From the NCBI GenBank assembly GCA_038058335.1, contig JBBUBI010000007.1, positions 1 to 8,410 on the forward strand: a DNA stretch of 8,410 nt, given 5' to 3'. Shown here in pieces: positions 1 to 5,153 of the stretch; position 1 is the first letter of the stretch, and every line of letters starts with the position of its first letter. Under the pieces are notes generated by a model that saw nothing but the letters and a program-made list of their open reading frames with translations, was not told where the DNA came from and did not search any database. Made by a program: the position numbers and the translations under genes. The DNA comes from JBBTVO01 sp038058335. Its GTDB lineage: Bacteria > Patescibacteriota > Microgenomatia > Levybacterales > UBA12049.

Positions 1-71
1 CCTCAGGAGGTGAATTTTACCTTAAGGAGGGGGCGATCGTTTCTAGAACTCGTGTCATTAAAGGTCAATAG
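1..71 (+). CDS. C-terminal tail of an unidentified upstream protein (partial)
   Basis: The third forward frame is open from the window edge to a TAG at 69-71 and reads as a plausible protein end: SGGEFYLKEGAIVSRTRVIKGQ split as SGGEFYLKEGAI then VSRTRVIKGQ. The mix of charged and hydrophobic residues looks like real coding sequence. It also explains the Shine-Dalgarno-like GGAGGTGA at 6-13 as ordinary Gly-Gly-Glu codons. The next gene's -10 box begins only 8 nt after this stop, as expected for a compact genome. I do not recognise the family; 22 residues are too few to name it. The start lies outside the window. Confidence 0.5.
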   Translation, partial: SGGEFYLKEGAIVSRTRVIKGQ

Positions 72-78
72 CTTAGTA

Positions 79-87
79 TGCTATACT
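79..87 (+). promoter_or_regulatory. Extended -10 promoter of rdgB (leaderless type)
   Basis: TGCTATACT is an extended -10 (TGn plus TATACT at 82-87). No good -35 is visible; the best candidate around 58-63 matches TTGACA at only three positions, which an extended -10 can tolerate. The six T residues 88-93 separate the box from the GTG at 94, so initiation about 7 nt downstream would place the first transcribed base on the start codon. The inference is a leaderless rdgB-serS mRNA. Confidence 0.6.
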
Positions 88-93
88 TTTTTT

Positions 94-702
94 GTGAAAA
101 AGCTTCTAATTGCTACCTGGAATCAGGGAAAGCTTAAGGAAATTTCAGGTTTTTTATCAGAAATTTCGCTTAACCTTGTTTCACTAAAAGATGTTGGAAT
201 TGATAAGGATTTTGAAGAAACAGAAAGTACTTATCAAGAAAATTCTCAGAATAAAGCAATATTTTATGCAAGATTATCAGGTTTACCCGTAATAGCAGAT
301 GATGGAGGAATTGAGATAGATGCTTTAGATGGAGAGCCCGGAATTCATAGCAAGAGATGGGTAGGAAGTGACTCAACTGATGAGAAAATCATAGACAAAA
401 TGAAGCAAGTTTCAAGAAATTTGCCTGATGATAACAGGAAGGCATATTTCAGAACAGTGGTTTCACTGGCTCTTCCAAGCGGAAAAGTTTATTCTGAAGC
501 AGGTGAAATAGAAGGAGAGATTGCTGAAAAACCATTACTCAAGATTCTCAAAGGATATCCGTACAGAAGCTTTTTCTATTTACCTAAGATCGGTAAGTAT
601 TATCATGAAAGTGATCTTTCCGAGGAAGAAGAAAAGCTGTATAATCACAGATATAAAGCAATTCAACGATTAAAACCAATTATTAGAAAGGAATTATGCT
701 AG
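94..702 (+). CDS. rdgB: RdgB/HAM1-family non-canonical purine NTP pyrophosphatase
   Basis: Predicted cytosolic enzyme that hydrolyses dITP, XTP and similar deaminated purine nucleotides to monophosphate and PPi, keeping them out of DNA and RNA. The GTG at 94 gives 202 aa, the usual family length, and begins MKKLLIATWNQGKLKE, the family N-terminal (S/T)xNxxK substrate loop. A longer frame from GTG 10 adds 28 residues that overlap the upstream gene's tail, so I reject it. Further family marks are TYQENSQNKA (46-55), ADDGGIEIDAL (68-78, metal and catalytic Asp69/Asp70), EPGIHSKRW (81-89) and NHRYKAI (184-190, usually SHRxxAL). Two motifs are divergent: DDSG is DDGG, and the usual GFGYDPIF is GYPYRSFF (154-161), lacking the GYDP aspartate. 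The last 7 nt overlap serS. Family assignment is firm; substrate range is inferred. Confidence 0.85.
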   Translation: MKKLLIATWNQGKLKEISGFLSEISLNLVSLKDVGIDKDFEETESTYQENSQNKAIFYARLSGLPVIADDGGIEIDALDGEPGIHSKRWVGSDSTDEKIIDKMKQVSRNLPDDNRKAYFRTVVSLALPSGKVYSEAGEIEGEIAEKPLLKILKGYPYRSFFYLPKIGKYYHESDLSEEEEKLYNHRYKAIQRLKPIIRKELC

Positions 703-1973
703 ATATCAAATTAATTAGAGAAAATCCAGGGGAAATTTCTCAAAAAATCAAAGATAAAGGAGCTGATATTGACCTTGATCAGGTTTTAAAAATCGATGAA
801 GAAATAAGAGAGTTAGGTTTGTCAGTCCAGAAATTAAGAGAGGAAAGAAATAAAGTCTCCAAGGAAAAAGATATTGAAAAAGGGAAAGAAATTAAAAAAG
901 AATTATACGGGAAAGAAGAGAGTTTAAAAAAGCTTGAGACAGATCTGCGTGAACAATTGCTTCAAATTCCCAATGCTGCGTTACCTGAAGTACCAGTCGG
1001 AGACGAGTCGAAAAATGAGGTTATAAAAAAAGTTGGTGAGCCAAAAAAGTTTAATTTTACTCCAAAAGATCACTTAGAGCTTGGAGAAAATCTAGGGATA
1101 ATTGACACAGAAAGAGCCGCAAAAGTTTCAGGAAGCAGGTTTGCTTATCTTAAAGGAGACGGGGCGCTATTGGAGTTCGCTTTAATTCAGTTTGTTTTAG
1201 AAAAACTTGGCAAAGTTGGTTTTATTCCCATTGTTTCTCCTGTTTTGATAAAAAAAGATATTACAGAAGAATTGGGCTACTGGCACGGGAAAAAAGAAGG
1301 AACAACTAATAATGAAGAGTATTATTGGCTGAATGATCCCAAGGAAAACCAGGAGATGTATCTCGTAGGGACTGCTGAGCATGCGGTTGTGCCAATGCAC
1401 AAAGATGAGGTTTTTTCTGTTAAGGATTTGCCAAAAAGATACATAGCTTTTTCATCGGCTTTCAGAAGAGAGGCGGGAAGTTACGGCAAGGATACAAAAG
1501 GAATAATCAGAGTTCATCAATTTGACAAGCTTGAGATGGTTTCTTTCGTAAAGCCTGAGGATGATAAGAGTGAAAGAGAAAAACTCTTGTCGATTGCGGA
1601 AGAGCTGGTTTCGGAATTGGGACTTTCTTATCAAATCGTGAGACTTGCGAGTAGAGACATTTCATTTCCTTCGGCTGAGACTATTGATATCGAGACGTGG
1701 ATGCCTTCGCAAGATAAATATAGAGAGACTCATTCAATATCTACAACCACAGATTTTCAGGCTAGAAGATTAAACATAAAATACCTGCCTGCCGGCAGGC
1801 AAGGTCAGGATGGTGCAGAAAAAAAGTTTGTTCACATACTCAATGGAACAGCTTTTGCGATAGGAAGGACAATAGTCGCGATTCTTGAGAATTATCAGGA
1901 GGAAGACGGAAGTGTTCTGGTGCCGGAAGTTTTGCAAAAATATATAGGGAAAAATGTAATAAGCCCCGATTGA
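696..1973 (+). CDS. serS: Seryl-tRNA synthetase
   Basis: Class II aminoacyl-tRNA synthetase that charges tRNA-Ser (and tRNA-Sec where present); cytosolic homodimer in the family. At 425 aa it is the standard bacterial length. Residues 1-115 form the N-terminal tRNA-binding arm, opening MLDIKLIRENPGEI and rich in Lys/Glu heptads of a long antiparallel coiled coil. Motif 1 lies around 164-183, the serine-binding TAE at 226-228, motif 2 at 255-280 (FRREAGSYG to RVHQFDKLEM), the adjacent YRETHSISTTTDFQARR at 342-358, and motif 3 at 383-399 with Arg391 (AIGRT). ATG 696 overlaps the rdgB stop by 7 nt, with GAAAGGA just upstream, indicating translational coupling. A palindromic repeat inserts LPAGRQG (364-370) in the loop between DFQARR and motif 3, where relatives are several residues shorter. 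The TGA stop sits in the loop of a second palindrome. Confidence 0.95.
   Translation: MLDIKLIRENPGEISQKIKDKGADIDLDQVLKIDEEIRELGLSVQKLREERNKVSKEKDIEKGKEIKKELYGKEESLKKLETDLREQLLQIPNAALPEVPVGDESKNEVIKKVGEPKKFNFTPKDHLELGENLGIIDTERAAKVSGSRFAYLKGDGALLEFALIQFVLEKLGKVGFIPIVSPVLIKKDITEELGYWHGKKEGTTNNEEYYWLNDPKENQEMYLVGTAEHAVVPMHKDEVFSVKDLPKRYIAFSSAFRREAGSYGKDTKGIIRVHQFDKLEMVSFVKPEDDKSEREKLLSIAEELVSELGLSYQIVRLASRDISFPSAETIDIETWMPSQDKYRETHSISTTTDFQARRLNIKYLPAGRQGQDGAEKKFVHILNGTAFAIGRTIVAILENYQEEDGSVLVPEVLQKYIGKNVISPD
1784..1803 (+). repeat. In-frame CPR-type palindrome encoding LPAGRQG within serS
   Basis: The core TGCCTGCCGGCAGGCA (1786-1801) is a perfect 16-bp palindrome, extending to 1784-1803 with one mismatch. 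In the serS frame it reads Leu-Pro-Ala-Gly-Arg-Gln-Gly. Because it is palindromic, the reverse strand also reads LPAGRQ in one frame. It is strikingly GC-rich against its surroundings. From memory, this PAGRQ-encoding palindrome recurs within and between genes in many CPR genomes; I cannot check that here. It lies in a surface loop, so it is probably tolerated. Confidence 0.75.
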
Positions 1974-1980
1974 ATCGGGG
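1964..1980 (+). repeat. CCCCGAT/ATCGGGG hairpin containing the serS stop codon
   Basis: Perfect 7-bp arms CCCCGAT (1964-1970) and ATCGGGG (1974-1980) flank a three-base loop that is exactly the TGA stop of serS. The left arm encodes the last residues Ser-Pro-Asp. It is not followed by a U-tract (next bases TAAAATTG), so it is not a classic terminator. It may be a dispersed palindromic repeat that settled at the gene end, or it may protect the 3' end or pause transcription. Confidence 0.6.
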
Positions 1981-1987
1981 TAAAATT

Positions 1988-2020
1988 GCAAAAATAGCCT
2001 TCGTGATTTTTGCTTTATTT
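1988..2020 (+). terminator. Weak putative terminator hairpin after serS
   Basis: Perfect 8-bp arms GCAAAAAT (1988-1995) and ATTTTTGC (2006-2013) enclose a 10-nt loop and are followed by TTTATTT. The stem is AT-rich with only two GC pairs, so termination would be inefficient alone. Together with the GC-rich stop-codon hairpin 8 nt upstream it is the best candidate for the end of the rdgB-serS transcript. Confidence 0.35.
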
Positions 2021-2058
2021 GCAATCCAAACTACTCATTTTGAAGCTGAGCTTTTTTC

Positions 2059-2092
2059 TTGACAAAAAATCTAAAATTATCCACCATAAAAG
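2059..2092 (+). promoter_or_regulatory. Possible promoter of the poly-lysine mini-unit
   Basis: A perfect TTGACA lies at 2059-2064. The only -10-like sequences at a reasonable distance are CATAAA (2085-2090) or TAAAAG (2087-2092), giving long spacers of 20-22 bp, so the pair is imperfect. If used, the 5' UTR would be roughly 35-40 nt and would carry the strong ribosome binding site. Unlike the other promoters here, it would not produce a leaderless mRNA. Confidence 0.35.
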
Positions 2093-2118
2093 TATTGAAA
2101 GTTCTGTAAAGTTCGAGG

Positions 2119-2127
2119 GGAGGTGAT
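2119..2127 (+). promoter_or_regulatory. Exceptionally strong Shine-Dalgarno for the poly-lysine ORF
   Basis: GGAGGTGAT is a 9-nt uninterrupted complement of the conserved 16S rRNA 3' end. It ends 6 nt before ATG 2134, which places GGAGG 10 nt from the start, within normal range. It is by far the best Shine-Dalgarno in the window. It is the main reason to treat an ORF of only 11 codons as translated. Confidence 0.8.
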
Positions 2128-2133
2128 TAACTC

Positions 2134-2169
2134 ATGGCCGCAAAGAAAAAGAAGAAAAAGAAGAAGTAA
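2134..2169 (+). CDS. 11-residue poly-lysine micro-protein or leader peptide
   Basis: ATG 2134 to TAA 2169 encodes MAAKKKKKKKK: Met-Ala-Ala then eight lysines from mixed AAG/AAA codons. It has no domain, signal peptide or membrane segment. Support for translation is indirect but good: a 9-nt Shine-Dalgarno at proper spacing, a discrete position between a possible promoter and a strong terminator, and a stop codon that begins the first hairpin of the 3' region. It lies 114 nt upstream of secA. It could be a highly expressed cationic peptide binding nucleic acid or ribosomes, a leader peptide whose lysine run slows ribosomes, or the translated part of a small RNA. I do not recognise a named family. 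Its product is too short to reach out of the ribosome exit tunnel, so a SecM-like force sensor is unlikely. Confidence 0.6.
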   Translation: MAAKKKKKKKK

Positions 2170-2211
2170 TTGGTAAGTAATTTGGAACGTTACCAATTGA
2201 TCACTTGGTAA
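2168..2211 (+). other. Mutually exclusive hairpins after the poly-lysine ORF
   Basis: AATTGGTAA (2168-2176) pairs perfectly with TTACCAATT (2190-2198), loop 13 nt. A second TTGGTAA (2205-2211) can instead pair with the same TTACCAA (2190-2196), loop 8 nt. The two stems cannot form together. The first stem starts inside the TAA stop codon, so a ribosome at the end of the ORF would block it and favour the second. The second stem abuts the terminator, sharing only A2211, so it does not clearly act as an antiterminator. Confidence 0.5.
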
Positions 2212-2252
2212 AACCCTGCCTTATTTTTCAATGAATTAGGCGGGGTTTTTTT
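2211..2252 (+). terminator. Strong intrinsic terminator upstream of secA
   Basis: AAACCCTGCCT (2211-2221) pairs with AGGCGGGGTTT (2238-2248) as an 11-bp stem with one G-U pair and a 16-nt loop. Seven consecutive T residues follow (2246-2252). It ends the poly-lysine unit 31 nt before secA, so secA would need readthrough or its own promoter, which is present just downstream. Confidence 0.85.
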
Positions 2253-2265
2253 ATAGCCTCAAAAA

Positions 2266-2274
2266 TGCTAAAAT
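2266..2274 (+). promoter_or_regulatory. Extended -10 promoter of secA
   Basis: TGCTAAAAT is an extended -10 (TG at 2266-2267, TAAAAT at 2269-2274). The -35 position at 17-bp spacing (2246-2251) coincides with the terminator T-tract and is not consensus. Transcription would begin near 2280-2282, 2-4 nt before the ATG, so secA mRNA would be essentially leaderless. The AAAGG at 2277-2281 is only 2 nt from the ATG, too close for a normal Shine-Dalgarno. Confidence 0.55.
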
Positions 2275-2283
2275 AGAAAGGTT

Positions 2284-5061
2284 ATGGCACTTCTTGGTAG
2301 ATTCTTTAACTCCAACGATCGGGAGATAGACAAATTGAAGCCGATTGTTTCTGAAATAAATTCTTTTGAAAGTGAATTTAAGAAACTTAAAGACGAAAAT
2401 TTTGCCAAAAAAACAATAGAATTTAGAAAAAGAATTTCAGAAGGTGAATCTTTGGATCTGATCATGCCTGAAGCATTTGCATTGGCAAGAGAAGCAGCGA
2501 GGCGAACCATAGGACAAAGACACTACGATGTTCAGTTGATGGCTGCGATCACGCTTGCCAACGGCAAAATTGCAGAACAGAAAACAGGAGAAGGAAAAAC
2601 TCTTTCAGCAGTCCCCGCTCTATACCTCAATAGCCTTACCGGTAAAAATGTTCATTTAGTTACGGTAAATGATTATCTTGCGCGCCGTGATGCAGGATGG
2701 ATGGGACCGATTTTCAGTCTTCTGGGACTTAAGGTCTCATCGATCATAAGCGAAGAGTCTTTCGTCTACGATCCTGAATTTAATAACGATAAGGCCTGGG
2801 ATTTTCGATTGTCCCGTCTCAAGCCTGTCAGCAGGAGAGAAGCTTATGGAGCAGATGTAGTATACGGAATTAACTCGGAATTCGGGTTTGACTATTTGCG
2901 CGATAATATGGCGCAAAACATTGAAGATGTAGTTCAGAGAGGCTATTATTACGCAATTGTTGATGAGGTTGACTCGGTACTTATTGATGAGGCAAGAACT
3001 CCGCATATTATCTCAGCTCCCGATCAGGCTCCTGGTCAAAAATATCAAGAGTATGCAAAATTAGTTCAAAAATTATCCTCGGATACTGATTACAAGATTG
3101 ATGAGAAGCTGCGAACCGCGCATCTTACCGATCACGGAATCGGGAAAATTGAAAAGCTTTATGGAATTGCAGATATTTACGAGAAAGATTTTGACACCGT
3201 GTATCATCTCGAAGCAGCGCTTAAAGCAAGGACGCTTTTTCATAAAGAAAAAGATTATATAGTCAAAGACGGGCAGGTTATTCTGGTTGATGAATTTACC
3301 GGACGACTCATGGAAGGCCGAAGATTGTCGGAAGGTCTTCATCAGGCAATTGAAGCAAAAGAAGGTGTCCAAGTTCAGAAAGAGTCAAAAATACTCGCTA
3401 CCGTGTCACTTCAGAATTACTTCAGGAAATACGAAAAGCTTGCCGGAATGACAGGAACTGCAGTTACCGAGGCAGAGGAGTTTAATAAGATCTATAAGCT
3501 TGAGGTAGTGGTTATTCCGACCAACAAAGACATGAGCAGGAAAGATATTGCAGATTCTGTTTATAAAACCGGACGCGCGAAAGCAAGTGCAGTTGCCAAT
3601 GAGATTGAAGAGGCACACAAGAAAGGACAGCCTGTTCTGGTGGGTACAACATCGATTGACAAGAATGAGATCATATCCCAGCTTCTAAGGAGACGCGGAG
3701 TAAAACACGAAGTCCTGAATGCAAAAAATCACGTAAGGGAAGCAGAAATTATTGCAAAAGCCGGAGAAAAGGGCGCGGTGACTGTGGCGACCAACATGGC
3801 GGGAAGAGGAGTCGATATTATCTTGGGCGGTGATACTCCGAAAGGAAAAGACGGAAAAGAAGATAAGGAGTCAAAGGAGTGGAAAGCATGGGAAAAGAAC
3901 CATCAGGAGGTTTTGGACGCAGGGGGCTTGTATGTAATAGGTACTGAAAGACACGAGTCAAGAAGAATTGATAATCAGCTCAGAGGAAGGTCGGGCCGTC
4001 AGGGAGATCCGGGAAAATCTCTTTTCTTTGTCGGTCTTGATGATGAAATAATGAAGCTTTTCGGAGGAGATACAATAGCCGGGATTATGACGCGGTTTAA
4101 TATGCCTGAGAATGTTCCGCTTCAGCATGGCATTGTTTCTCGGGCAATTGAGCAGGCGCAAAGCAAGGTCGAGAGATTTAACTTTGATATAAGAAAACAT
4201 TTGGTTGAGTACGATGATGTGCTAAATAGACAAAGAGATATTATTTATGAGCAAAGAAGAAGCGTGCTCGAAGCTTCAGTCGAAAACGAAAAAATCTTAA
4301 AAGAAGATATTTTTGAAAAACTTGAAAATGCAATTTCAATGATAGTAAATGTTAAGACGCAGGAAGTCTTATCGTCTGGCAATACAGCGGATGAGGCAAT
4401 AGTTGAAGAATTCTCAACAATTATTCCATTTGATGAAAATTCAAAAAAACAAATCGCAAAACAGCTTGAGCAGGTTTCCAGCATTGATGGTAAATCAGAA
4501 ATCTTATCCAAACTCGCAAAAGATCTTTATGAAAAAAGAGAAAAGGATTCAGGTCCGGAAATTGCAAGGCAAATAGAAAGGTTCGTGACGCTCTCAGTAA
4601 TCGATAATCTTTGGGTGGATCATTTAGATGCGGTGGAGAATCTTCGTCAGGGAATTGGTTTGCGCGGATACGGACAGAGAGATCCTCTAGTTGAGTACAA
4701 AAATGAAGCATTTAAAATGTTCGAACAACTTATATCTGCAATAGATGATGAAATAGTCCATAGGATCTACAAAATCCATATTCAATCACCAGAACATACT
4801 CATGAACATCAGCATGTTCATACTCAAGCAGCAGGAGATACTACAGTTTCTCCGCAACTTCAGTCAAGAGAAGTTAGCGAGGGAAAGCCTACGGCAAATA
4901 GTCCACAGTCTACAGCAAAGACAAAAAGTTCTTCTGTAATCGGTAGTCCGTCGTCTGTAAGCGATAAAAAGAAGCTTGGCCGAAACGATCCATGTCCTTG
5001 TGGATCTGGGCTTAAATATAAGAAGTGTGGATTGGTTAATGCGTCTCAGCATCGGTCATGA
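2284..5061 (+). CDS. secA: SecA preprotein translocase ATPase
   Basis: ATP-driven motor that pushes unfolded secretory proteins through SecYEG at the cytoplasmic membrane. The 925 aa are slightly longer than typical SecA (about 800-900). Order of landmarks: NBD1 with Walker A TGEGKT (101-106), VNDYLARRDA (128-137), FDYLRDNM (202-209) and Walker B DEVDS (227-231); preprotein-binding domain about 230-370; EFTGRLMEGRRLSEG (337-351); AGMTGTA (387-393); NBD2 with ATNMAGRGVDIILGG (502-516) and GTERHESRRIDNQLRGRSGRQGD, split as GTERHESRR (553-561) and DNQLRGRSGRQGD (563-575); helical scaffold and wing to about 830, including VDHLDAVENLRQGIGLRGY. The linker 836-898 holds a His-rich stretch (EHTHEHQHVH) and Ser/Thr-rich repeats. 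The C-terminal zinc motif has Cys904, Cys906 and Cys915, but Gly916 replaces the usual fourth His/Cys. The ATG has a leaderless-type promoter. Confidence 0.97.
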   Translation: MALLGRFFNSNDREIDKLKPIVSEINSFESEFKKLKDENFAKKTIEFRKRISEGESLDLIMPEAFALAREAARRTIGQRHYDVQLMAAITLANGKIAEQKTGEGKTLSAVPALYLNSLTGKNVHLVTVNDYLARRDAGWMGPIFSLLGLKVSSIISEESFVYDPEFNNDKAWDFRLSRLKPVSRREAYGADVVYGINSEFGFDYLRDNMAQNIEDVVQRGYYYAIVDEVDSVLIDEARTPHIISAPDQAPGQKYQEYAKLVQKLSSDTDYKIDEKLRTAHLTDHGIGKIEKLYGIADIYEKDFDTVYHLEAALKARTLFHKEKDYIVKDGQVILVDEFTGRLMEGRRLSEGLHQAIEAKEGVQVQKESKILATVSLQNYFRKYEKLAGMTGTAVTEAEEFNKIYKLEVVVIPTNKDMSRKDIADSVYKTGRAKASAVANEIEEAHKKGQPVLVGTTSIDKNEIISQLLRRRGVKHEVLNAKNHVREAEIIAKAGEKGAVTVATNMAGRGVDIILGGDTPKGKDGKEDKESKEWKAWEKNHQEVLDAGGLYVIGTERHESRRIDNQLRGRSGRQGDPGKSLFFVGLDDEIMKLFGGDTIAGIMTRFNMPENVPLQHGIVSRAIEQAQSKVERFNFDIRKHLVEYDDVLNRQRDIIYEQRRSVLEASVENEKILKEDIFEKLENAISMIVNVKTQEVLSSGNTADEAIVEEFSTIIPFDENSKKQIAKQLEQVSSIDGKSEILSKLAKDLYEKREKDSGPEIARQIERFVTLSVIDNLWVDHLDAVENLRQGIGLRGYGQRDPLVEYKNEAFKMFEQLISAIDDEIVHRIYKIHIQSPEHTHEHQHVHTQAAGDTTVSPQLQSREVSEGKPTANSPQSTAKTKSSSVIGSPSSVSDKKKLGRNDPCPCGSGLKYKKCGLVNASQHRS
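4900..4963 (+). repeat. Two degenerate heptamer repeat tracts inside the SecA linker
   Basis: Tract one has two 7-nt units, AGTCCAC and AGTCTAC (4900-4913). Tract two has four units, GTAATCG, GTAGTCC, GTCGTCT and GTAAGCG (4936-4963). They translate to the low-complexity SPQST and VIGSPSSVS segments (873-877, 885-893) before the zinc motif. A 7-nt unit shifts frame each repeat, so this is DNA-level repetition rather than a protein repeat. From memory, similar GACTACGG- and GACTGTG-type heptamer arrays occur between genes in many environmental bacterial genomes. Confidence 0.5.
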
Positions 5062-5070
5062 TTCATGCAA

Positions 5071-5091
5071 GGATCCTGAGCAAAGCCGAAG
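5071..5091 (+). repeat. Degenerate dispersed repeat, CCTGAGCAAAGCCGAAG type
   Basis: GGATCC (5071-5076) runs into CCTGAGCAAAGCCGAAG (5075-5091). This resembles, from memory, a widespread intergenic palindromic repeat of the form ATCCTGAGCnAAGTCGAAGGAT. The right arm is not preserved here, so it would be a decayed or half copy. It sits just after the secA stop and immediately before the first copy of the repeat flanking purB. Confidence 0.35.
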
Positions 5092-5092
5092 A

Positions 5093-5112
5093 GCCACTGG
5101 CCAAATTGATTC
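5093..5112 (+). repeat. 20-bp direct repeat, copy upstream of purB
   Basis: GCCACTGGCCAAATTGATTC matches the sequence at 6627-6646 at 19 of 20 positions (A5103 versus G6637). The match stops sharply at both ends. The copies bracket purB in the same orientation. No insertion sequence or integrase is nearby. It may be a dispersed intergenic repeat or a trace of recombination. Confidence 0.65.
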
Positions 5113-5118
5113 TCACCG

Positions 5119-5147
5119 TTGACATCAGAAGCTTTCGGTAGTATATT
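5119..5147 (+). promoter_or_regulatory. Consensus promoter of purB, leaderless
   Basis: TTGACA (5119-5124), a 17-bp spacer, then TATATT (5142-5147): close to the ideal housekeeping sigma promoter. The ATG at 5154 is the seventh base after the -10, where transcription is expected to start. No Shine-Dalgarno exists between the -10 and the ATG. This is the clearest leaderless promoter in the window. Confidence 0.8.
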
Positions 5148-5153
5148 TCCGAT

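Noticed and set aside
6..31. Shine-Dalgarno-like GGAGGTGA and TAAGGAGGG at the window start
   Set aside because: No suitable start codon follows at proper spacing, and both fall inside the codons of the upstream protein tail.
40..68. Reverse-strand promoter TTGACC-N17-TAGAAA upstream of rdgB
   Set aside because: No start codon or open frame follows on the minus strand within the window, and it would run into the upstream + strand gene. Probably chance.
10..93. Upstream GTG extension of rdgB adding 28 residues
   Set aside because: The added residues do not match the family, overlap the plausible tail of the upstream gene, and run through the -10 box. The GTG at 94 gives the canonical N-terminus and length.
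1770..2024. Minus-strand ORF containing LPAGRQV
   Set aside because: It is antisense to serS; the LPAGRQ arises because the repeat is palindromic. No start signal or family resemblance.
2043..2057. Small AAGC-TGA-GCTT hairpin with T-run as a terminator
   Set aside because: Only 4 bp of stem, too short to be convincing, and it immediately precedes the TTGACA box.
2134..2283. SecM-type secretion-sensing arrest peptide upstream of secA
   Set aside because: The 11-residue product has no signal sequence and cannot extend beyond the exit tunnel, so the SecM mechanism is not possible; only a different kind of leader effect remains open.
4864..5052. Minus-strand ORF rich in Arg and Tyr opposite the secA linker
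   Set aside because: Its composition is produced by the heptamer DNA repeats read in reverse; secA is clearly the coding strand.
1971..5061. Alternative genetic code with UGA as glycine (Gracilibacteria/SR1)
   Set aside because: TGA ends both serS and secA at the expected family C-termini, and no in-frame TGA occurs inside any gene.
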